From an uncultured Atopobiaceae bacterium (GTDB lineage: Bacteria > Actinomycetota > Coriobacteriia > Coriobacteriales > Atopobiaceae): a stretch of DNA of 64,000 bases. The stretch is taken from contig CANQOF010000002.1 of assembly GCA_947625405.1 (NCBI GenBank), positions 1 through 64,000 of the forward strand, written 5' to 3'. A model generated the notes under the pieces. That model saw nothing but the letters and a program-made list of their open reading frames with translations. It did no database searches and was not told the DNA's origin. The position numbers and the translations under genes were made by a program. Positions 48,184-58,200 of this stretch are shown piece by piece. The first letter of the stretch is position 1, and each line of letters starts with the position of its first letter.

Positions 48184-49266
48184 GTTCGCTCGCTATCTCG
48201 CAAATATTGGGAGCTAGCTCCCAAAAATAACACTAGTTACCAGCAAAAACGGAATTCTCGAGCCGGAAGCACGCATTTGGCATTGCCTTGATCGCGAACG
48301 GCATTCGAAGAGCGACGCGGTCACGTTTTGGTACGTGGTTCTCACAGTGGGCATCTACGACCATTCCACGCTGCCAGGGTGATGGTTGCAGCGCGTCTGC
48401 CACGCCGTGGAGCACATCCTCGAACTGTGAGCTGAGAGCTAATGAGCCCCCATCGGGCAGCTTCTAGCATTCCAAAAAGGTAGGGGAGGCGTGGGCTCTA
48501 GGCTCCGTTTTGGAGCAGGGAGGTCGATGACATGGTCTTCTTCTGGATCGTTCTCGCAGTGCTCGGCGCACTCTTCTTCCTGCCCGCCCTCGTGGCGATC
48601 GGCGGCTTTGCGGTTACCGTTCAATCCTTCGGGCGGTACGCTCGGCATTTTGGTCTGTGTAGATATGGTCGAGGGCATGGATGTCTGCGTGGTTCGATGA
48701 TAGTTTGTCCCGCTAACATGCGATGACATTCGATATGTCCTGCGCGGATTTGGGACAGAGGATCTGGTTCTGGACAGCGCAGAGGCCTGTCGATCGGTCG
48801 CATGGGCGCTGAGCGAATGCTGCGGTCCCCGGGGCTTCCATGGGGACGGCGGGCTCGGGGTCTACTCCCTGGCGGAGTGCCCGTTCCGCCACTGCGCGAT
48901 GCCTGGCGCCGCAAAGGTCTCGCGCTGGTGGGAAGGCGCGCAGAGACGGGAAGATGGCATGACGCGAATCGACACAGGCACCACTGGTATTCGAACGGCG
49001 TGGCCGCATGTCGAGTGCGTGGCCGATCCCGCACCGTTCCCCCTCACGACAGTCCCCATGAGGTCTGCTATGCACGGTCCCGCAGTCAGAAAAATGCGGG
49101 GGGGGGTCCGCTCCTAAGCCGTCGCCGCTTTCCGCTGCAGCCCAATTCGAACAACCTAGCCAACCGCAAGCCCGGTCGTGACGTGTCGTATCTCGGCGCG
49201 TCACGCGTAGGCAGTGGTCTCTCTCGTCTACCTCACTCAAACCCCCGAAGAGACGGTCGGTGAATC
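48184..49266. other. Gene-poor region with decayed sequence
   Basis: 1083 bp with no convincing gene. A reading frame at 48532-48726 starts with a hydrophobic stretch (MVFFWIVLAVLGALFFLPALV) and then becomes Arg/Gly-rich. A second frame is open from ~48704 to 49117 with no suitable start. Both look like fragments. A run of nine G lies at 49098-49106. The region separates the DUF4143 ATPase from the giant surface gene and may mark an insertion boundary. Confidence 0.5.
48207..48224. promoter_or_regulatory. 18-bp perfect palindrome upstream of the AAA ATPase gene
   Basis: TTGGGAGCTAGCTCCCAA is fully self-complementary and centred 32 nt before the ATG at 48183. It lies in an AT-rich stretch; TGTTAT (48227-48232 on the minus strand) could be a -10, which would put the palindrome around the transcription start, as for a repressor operator. 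Confidence 0.5.
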
Positions 49267-52200
49267 ATGGTGTTCCATCTCCACTCACGTCATAGCGAAC
49301 AAGATGCTCCGCGCTCGCGGGCGCAGGCTCCAGCAGCCGGTGCGTCAGCCTCTCGGAAGAGGCTTACCATTGGCCACCGCATGCGCTGGATTCTCGTTCT
49401 AGCAGTGGTAATGATTGCCTCGCTTCTATCGGCTACTCCGGCACTGGCTAGTCAGAAAACCCTTGCGTGCACTGTCACTATGAATCTGGGTAAAGATGCA
49501 AAGAATTCAGATGTGAGGTCGGGAAGTATTGGAGTCAAGAATATATTTACTGATAAATGGGTGGGCGCAATTAAGGAATTCAGTTCGTATAATATTTCAA
49601 ATAGGGGTACTTCTGATGATCCCTACACCTTGGATTTTAGTGAGAAAAAGAGTTTCATTGATGCGGGATTAACCGCTATCCAAGATCTTGGGCTAAATGA
49701 CCAAGGTTGGTTGTTCAAGTGTCCTTGCGGTGACGACGGTGCGGATTTGAAAACGGACTGCGATGCGGCGTTGACGATTCAAAACAGAGAAGGGAATGCC
49801 AATAACCATTTAAAACTCTTGAATCTTTCCGTTTCTATTGTTAATCCAACAAGTGGAGGTGGAAAGTTCAAACAAAATGGGAAGTATCTATACGGTGATG
49901 AATTCGATGTTCTTGGGATAAAAGACAGCAACGTGATTTTTGCCGATGGCCTTAAGCTGTCCAACGCCACTCCATCTCAGCTACGAGATGATCCCGATCT
50001 CGGGACAATAAAACTGGGGTGCGTTTCAGTCGATGCGAAAAGCACCCTTGTTCTCGAGGCTAAGGATGAGGGAAAGGCTCCGAAAGTCCAGGGTCGTGTC
50101 AGGAACAAAGGCTCATTCACAAACGTGAATGGCGTGATCAGCGGTGGCCCGGAGAATAACAACGTCGCCCTCCTCAACGAGGGCGGGACTGCGCGCATCG
50201 AGGGCGGGAACGTCAAGGGCAACATCGTGGTCAAGGGTGGAACCCTGACGCTGGCAGGCGGGACGATCACGGGAGACATCACCGTGAGCGGCGGGAAGCT
50301 AGTTCTCGAGGGAGCCGCTACCGTGACGGGGAAGATAACCGTCGAGAGTGGGACGGCCGTTTTCTCATCCGGTACGGTGAATGGTGAAGTATCGAATAGC
50401 GGCGGCACGCTCGATATTTCCGACTCCATCAACGTTAAAGGACGTGTTTCCACCTCGGCGGGCTCGACCAACATCTCTGGAGGAACCCTCGCTAACGTGG
50501 CCACCTCCGGGAGCGGAACGACCACGATAACTGGGAACGCGAAGATCACGGGGAACGTGTCCACTTCGGGCGGGACGACCACGATCACCGGCGGGTCCGT
50601 GGATGGTGACGTCACAAATAATGGCGGCGGTAGCACCGTCGTTTCCGGCGGATCGTTCAAGAATCCCGTCGACCCCCGCTTCCTCTCGAACGTCGAGCAC
50701 CTTTCGATTTCCGGGACCGATTCGGCCAGTGTGCGATACGCGTATTCCAAGGAGAAGCTCGCTGATGGCCATGACGTGGCCATCGATGTGAAGGACGCCC
50801 AGGACGGTCTCCTCATTCTTGATATGGGGTTCAAATCTGGCCAGAAGGATGCCGGGAGCGCAATCGAGGCATCAATGGTGTCCCTCGTCCCGGGTTGGAA
50901 ATACACCCAGACGACGCAGCCGAAGGGCAACAACACGATGTGGGTTGTCCTCTACGGCGCAACTGGCACCTATACGGCGGACTTCAGTGAGAGCGGAAAC
51001 TCCGTGTGGCAGAGCGACGACTACTACCAAGTCGAGTGCAAGAAGCCCGGATTTGGCGTTATCCAGTTCTCCTTCGACAAGGAAAGCAAGACAGATCGCC
51101 TGACCGCCTCCAACTACACGGCGTCGCTCACGCAGGTGGATGGAGAGGCGTCCACCTCGGCCACGATTGCCATATCGAGCGTCGAGTACGACCTCGCGGG
51201 GGGCAGTAAGACTGCACAGCTCCCGCCCAAGACGTTCCTGGGGCCGAGGGAGACGGTGACCATCACCAACGTGGAGCCAACCAAGGACTACGAGAGCTTC
51301 AAGGGGTCTTGGAACGTCGACGGCGAGGAATACAAGGCCGGCCAGACGTTCAAAACGACTGACATTCCCAAGGAATACAAGGTGATGGCGAACTGGAATC
51401 TCGTCGCCCCCGAGTTCGATCTCGAACTGAGCGAGAACCTCTCGGGCATCAAGGCAGGAGAGAGTTGCCGCCTCACGGCCACGATTAGCAACACCGCCGC
51501 GAACAGCCATACGAAGAACGTCACGCTCAAGTTCTACCTTCCCATCCACGTCCGGCTCGCCAAAGGCCAGGACTCGGTGACGTTCGACGCGAAAAACTAC
51601 AGTTTGAGCGCCGCGGGGAACGTCCAGGTGAGCGATACCGGAGACTTCACCGTGACGGTGCCGGACCTCAAGAGCGACGAAAGCATCGCGATCACCTATG
51701 AGCTGAAGGTCGACGGCGACGCGCCCACGGACGAATACGCGGTCCAGGTGAACGCGGTGCCCGAGATCGGCAATGAGGTAAACAAGGCCCAGACCATCGG
51801 CGTCATTGCGAAGCCCGTGCTCGCGCTCGAGATGGCTTCGAAAGCCGAAGGATCCGTGGACGCCGGATCCGCACTCGAGCTCAGCGCCGTCCTCGCCAAC
51901 ACGGCCGCCGGCAGCGATGCCGGGAGCACGACGGTCACCTTCGAGCTGCCGGAGGACATGTCGCTTTCGGGCGAGCCGTCGTCGGTCGAAGTGGCTGACG
52001 CTTCGGGCGCCCCCATCGAGGACGTCGCGACGTCGACGGCGGAGCGCGGCTTCAAGGTCACCGTACCGAACGTCGAAGGCGAGAACCCCATCACCATCGC
52101 CTACGCCGTCGTCATCGACCGAGAAGCCCCGACCGGGGACAAGACCATCAAGGCCTCCGCTGCGCCCGCAGAGGGCAACGACACGAGCGGATCGACGATG

Positions 52201-55200
52201 GTCCACGTCGTGGCGCTCCCGAAGCTCACGATCGAGACGCCGGACGTCGAGCTCGTCCAGGGACGCGGCAAGGTCGTCGCCACCACCGTCTCGAACACGA
52301 TCGAGAGCACGGGCGCGACGACCGTCGACTTCAGGCTCCCGCAGGGCGTGACGCTCGCGAGCGGCGACGTATCGACCATCAGCGCCAAGAGCGGCGCGAG
52401 CTCGCTGGACGCAACCGGCATCGCGACGACCGATCAGGGCTTCACCGTCAAGGTCGACGACATCACGCCCGAACGGCCTCTGGTGGTCACCTACACCGTG
52501 ATGGCCTCCAACGAGGCCAGTGATTCCGGCCGGATCGAGGTCATCGCGTCTCCGACGAGGAGGCCGGCGGGCGAGGAGGACTTCACCTTCTCGGGCGCCG
52601 CCAACCTGTCGATAGGGCTGGCCCCGGCCATCTCCATCGTCGCGGGGGCCGCCACCCTGCAGCAGGGTCTCGCCAAGGAGCTCGCGTACACCGTCAAGAA
52701 CACCGTCGCGGGCAGCAACGCGGGTCAAACGACGATCACCCTCACGCTCCCGGCCGGCGTACGCGTCGAAGGCGGCAAGGATGGCGTCGAGACCTCTCCA
52801 AATGCCACAGACGTGAAGGTAGATGAAGGCGGACCCGCGACGACGGTCACCGTGACGGTTCCGGACATCACGTCCAAAGAACCTCTCGGCATCACCCTTA
52901 GGCTCGAGGCGGACGCGAGCGCCGCATCGTCCTCATCCATCGACATCCTGGCCGAAACGAGGGACGACTTCACCGCCGAGGCGTCGCAGCCGCTCACCGT
53001 AATCGCGAGGCCCGAGCTCACCTTGGCCGTCAGCCCGTCCGACGCCCCATCCGTCGAGCAGGGTTCGAGGACCACGTTCGAGGTCACCGTCGCGAATACC
53101 GTCCCGAGCAGCGAGACGGGGAGGACGACCGTGATCTTCACGCTGCCCGAGGGCGGCGAGCTTACGGGTAGCGCCTCCGTCACGTCCGGCACCGGCACCG
53201 TGGCAGTCGACGGCCACACGGTCACCGTCACGGCCGAGCAGGGCGTAGCCCACCGCGCGCCACTTGGGATAGCGCTCGCGGTCGAGGCGGCGAACGGGGC
53301 GAAGCCCGGGGAGAAGTCCGTCGACATCAGCGTGACGTCCGCGAACGCGGCGACGCAGACGACGACGTCGAAGGTAAACGTCGTCGCCAAGCCGGTACTT
53401 CAACTCGCCATGGCGGGTCCGGACGCGGAGACGACCATCGACGCGGGCTCGACCCTGAACCTCACCACCAAGCTGGAGAACATCGCCTCCGGGAGCAGCG
53501 CCGGCAAGACCACCATCGACGTGAGCCTCCCGAAGGGCGTCATGGCGCTCAAGGGGGACGTCTCCGCCGTCACGGTCGTGGACGAGTGGGGCTCTGCCGT
53601 CGAGGCCGTCGAGAGGCGGCTCACGGCCAATGGCTTCTCGATCTCGATCGAGGACCTCAAGGGCGACGCGTCCATCGCCATCGGCTATGAGGTCGAGGTC
53701 GACGACACGGCCCCGACCCAAGAGGTGACCGTTGCGGCGAACGCTCGCACGGACAGGGGTGTCGAAGCCGAGAGCGCCTCACTCACCATCCACGTCGTGG
53801 CCCTTCCGAAACTCGCGTTCGCGACCCCGGAGGCCTTCGTGCTCCAGGGCCACGGAACGCAGATGCAAACCACCGTGCGCAACGAGGCCGAGGGAAGCGC
53901 CACCGGCAATACGACCATCACGTTCACGCTGCCCGAAGGCGTGACGCTGGACGGCGGCGTCGTGGCGAAGATCGGCGAGGAGATCCAGTCGGTGCGCCAG
54001 AGCACGAGCGACTTTACGGTCACGATCCCGGACGGCATCGAGGCGGAGACTCCCCTCGTCGTCACCTATGGCGTGCAAGCGGGCTCCGAGGTGACTCCGG
54101 GTGAGCAAGATGTGCGCATAGATGCGAGCTACAGGAATGGGATGACCGCGAGCTCGACGGCGCGCCTCAACGTCGAGACGGCCCCCAAGCTCGCCATAGA
54201 TACTCCGGGCATCGCCATCCAACAGGGCCGGGAGGCCACGCTCAGCTACGTCGTGAAGAACCAGGTCCCGGGCACCGAAACCGGCAAGGTGAAGGTCACC
54301 TTCGAACTGCCGCGGGGCTTGAGCTTGGTGGACGGAGCGAGCGGCGTCAACGCGACGCGCAACGACGGACAGAACGTCAAGGTCAGCGTTGCCGACAACA
54401 CGATCACGGTCACGACCGAGAACCTTTCCCAGGCGTCGCCCCTCACGGTGAAGATGGCCGTGCGGGCGGACGACGAGGCAGATCCGGGCGACGCGTCCGT
54501 CAAGATCGTCGCCAATACGCACGTCGAGGACGAGGGCAAGAGCGACGGGATCACCGCGCAGGGCAACATCACGGTCATCGCAAAATCGAAGCTCGCCATC
54601 AAGACCGATCCCGACGCGAGGCTGTCGCTGGAGCAGGGCACCTCGTCAACTCTCACGGCCACCGTGGAGAACGTCGTCGAGGAAAGCTCGACCGGTCCGG
54701 CGACGGTGACGTTCGCGTTCCCGCAGGGCGCGGGGCTCAACGTCTCGGCGACCGTCAAGAGCGGCGATGCCGATGTGGCGACGATGGGCGATTCCATCAA
54801 AGTCACGGCTCAGAGTGGCGTCGTCCACGGAAGGCCCCTCGAGATCGAGCTCACCGTCGAGGCCGAGGACGCGGCTCCGGCCGGGACGCGAGTCCTGGCC
54901 ATCGCGGCAGAGCCGACCGAGGGCATGGGCGCCGGCACGACGAAGGACGTGGAGATCGAGACCATCGCCAAGCCCGTGCTCACGCTCGCGACCACGAAAC
55001 CGCAGGTGGGGACCGTCGATGCGGGGTCCACGCAGACCCTCGAGACCACGCTGTCGAACACGGCGGCGGGGAGCCACGCGGGTCGGACCACGATCGAGTT
55101 CCGGCTCTCGGAGCAAATGAGCCTCGCCAACGGCACGAGCAGCGTCCGCGTCACCGGGAGCTCCGGAGAGCCCGTCGAGGGCGCCGAGGTGCGCGCAGAT

Positions 55201-58200
55201 GGTCGCGATTTCACCGTGATGCTCTCCTCCTTCGAGGGCGGCGCATCGGTGGTCGTCAGCTACGACGTGACCGTCGACGCGACGTCCGCGACGGGGACCC
55301 AAAAGATCAACGCGACGGCTACCTGCGAAAAGGACGTCTCGGCGAACGAGGCGATATCCCTCGGTGTCACGGCGCTCCCCTCGATTGCCATCGAGACCCG
55401 GCCCGCCGCGGTCACCAAGGGCCATGGCGCGCGGGTGACGACCACCATCGCCAATGAGGCGGCGGGGGGTCCCACCGGTCGCACGACCGTGACCTTCGCG
55501 CTCCCCAAGGGCCTCGCTCTGGCAGATGGCGTCGCGCCGGTGAAAGCGACGGTCGGGGGCACTCCCGAAGCCGTGGAGATGACGAACGGGGGTTTCAAGG
55601 TATCGGTCGACGACATCCCGGCTGGCAGTTCCCTCAAGGTCATCTACGACGTGACGGCGGGAGCCGAGGCCGAGGTCGGGCAAAACAAGATTGAGGTCGC
55701 CGTGGATCCCGCAAGGAGACCTGCTGATGAGGCCACACTGCGGGCCAGGGGCGACATCCTCGTCTCTCCGAGACCCGTGCTCGCCATCGCCGCGTCCGGC
55801 GACAAGGTGCAACAGGGCCTCACCAAGACGCTCGCCTACGTCGTGAGCAACGGCACCCCTGATAGCGATACCGGGGCGACGACCGTCACCCTCACGCTCC
55901 CCGAGGGTTTGGTTCTCGAGGGCGAGGGCGCCGTCAAGGCGACCCCCGCTGCAACGTCCGTCACGGTGGGCGAGGACGGCAGGACGGTGACCCTCGTGGC
56001 CCCGAAGATCGCCCATGGTGCCGACCTCTTCATCACGATGGACGTTGCGGCAGAGGACACGGCCAAACCCGGCCCCACAACCCTCGGCATCGCGGCGAAG
56101 ACGGCCGAGGGCGACGAAGCGACGGCAACCCAGCGCCTCACGATCATCGCGAAGCCCTCCCTGGAGCTCACCCTGGACCCCGCCGAGACCATCTCCCTGC
56201 GGCAGGGCGAGGAGACCTACCTCACCGCCACCCTGGCGAACGCCGTGCAAGACAGCGAGACCGGCCAGACGGAGATCGCCTTCGAGCTTCCCGAGGACTC
56301 TGGCCTCACCGTCGAGGCGACGGATTTGGCCAGTGGCGAGACCGCGACGCCGAAGGGCAGCGCCGTCACCGTGACCGCGGACGGCGTCGCTTCCGGCGAT
56401 CCCGTCGTCGTGAGGCTCGCCGTGAAGGCCAGCGAGGACGCCCGGGCCGTCCAGCGGACGCTAGGCGTCAAGGTGTCGCCCAAATATGGCGCGGATACCA
56501 GCGCGAACGTCACGATCGAGGTCGAGGAGGAGCTCGGACTGGCCATCGCGACGATGGAGCCGCCGACCATCCAGCAGGGCTGCGACGAGCAGTTCACGGC
56601 GACCGTGACCAATACGGTTCCGAGGAACAAGACGGGCGAGACCACGGTCACCTTCACGCTCCCCGAGGGAGTCTCCCTCGCCAGTGACGAAGCCACGGAC
56701 ATCGCGGCATCCGGCGCGTCGGCCACGGTCACGCGCCTGGACGACCACGCCTTCAAGGTGACGGCTTCGAACATCCCGGGCGACCTGCCCCTCACCATCA
56801 CGTACCTCGTGCGGGTTGACGGGGACGCGACCGTCGACGGAAAGACCATCGGCATCGCGGCCTCTTCGACGAAGCACGTCACGGCGCAGGCCGACCAGGC
56901 GCTGAGCGTCTCCCCGATGCCGATGCTCTCCATCGAGGCGACGAAGTCCGCCATCCAGCAGGGCACCGACTCGAAGCTCATCGCTACCGTCGATAACGCG
57001 GTCGATGGCAGCTCAACGGGTCCCATCTCCGTGACCTTCGCGCCGCTCCCCGAGGGCATGGGCTTGAAGGGGACTGATGGCGCAGTGAGCGTAAAGGGCG
57101 GCAAGAACGCTCGGGTCGAGATCGGTGACGGATCCTTCACGATCCTCGCGGACGATCTAAAGGGCGGGGGCACCCTGAGCATCACGTACACGGTGGAGGC
57201 CGCCGAGGACGCTCCCGTCGACGCGTGCGCCATCCCCATCGCCATCGACGCCAGGAACCCCTTCAAGGGATCGAATTCGGCGCAGGTGGACCTTTCCATC
57301 ACCCAGAAGCCGCAGCTCGCGATCGCAAACGCCGAGAACGCAGACGGGGTCGAGGTACAGCAGGGCCTCGAGGTCGAGCTCGAGGGCTCGGTGAGCAACG
57401 AGGTCGACGGGAGCAGTACGGGCCCCGCCACCGTCACGGTCAGTCTTCCCGAAGGGGTGCTGATGGCGGGAGGACTCGACGATTCGGTGCGGGCCACCTG
57501 CGGCGATGTCTCCGTCGAGACGAGGAGCCTAAGCGCCGGCAACGGCTTCAGCCTCATGCTTCCCGACGGTTTGGATAGCCGCACCGACCTCGCGTTCGAC
57601 TATCGGGTGAAGGTGACCAGCGAGGCCGCGGTCGACAAGATCCCCATCACCATCACGGCCACCCCCCTCCAGGGCGACGGGGACACGTCCACGACCTACC
57701 TCGACGTCATCGGCGAGCCCGCGCTCGCACTCGGGGTCGGCTCCACCGACATGACCTATATCCAGCAGGGCGAGGCGCAGACCTTCGAACTCTCGCTCCT
57801 GAACGACACCGCGAGGAGCAAGACCGGCGCCGTCAAGGTCGACGTGAAGCTTCCGAACGGCATCCTCTTCACGGGCGATTCCCGTGTGGAGGGCGTCGAC
57901 GGGGCCGAGGTGGAGACCTGGGATGGCGCCAAGGGACTCACCTTCGAGCTCGCCGACTTGCCAGACGAGACTCCCGCGACCCTGCGCTTCGACGTCAGGG
58001 CGGAGGACGACTCGACGCCGAACAAGCCGTATGAGATTGGGGTCTCGGCGACCCTCGACGAGATGAGCGGTACGGGCGATGAGGGCGCCATTGACGTGAC
58101 TATCGTCCATAAGCCGGTGCTAGCCATCTCCGGCCAGGGCGCATCCGTGCAGCAGGGCAAGGCCGCCACGCTCGATGCCACCATCGAGAACCGCACCGAG

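Noticed and set aside
48713-49240. 175-codon minus-strand frame in the gene-poor region
   Set aside because: Composition is dominated by Arg, Cys, His and Asp with no recognisable fold, and no ribosome-binding site was seen.
50150-50660. Short regular repeats that could suggest a CRISPR array
   Set aside because: They encode Gly/Thr-rich beta-solenoid turns in frame inside the giant gene; there is no constant repeat with unique spacers.
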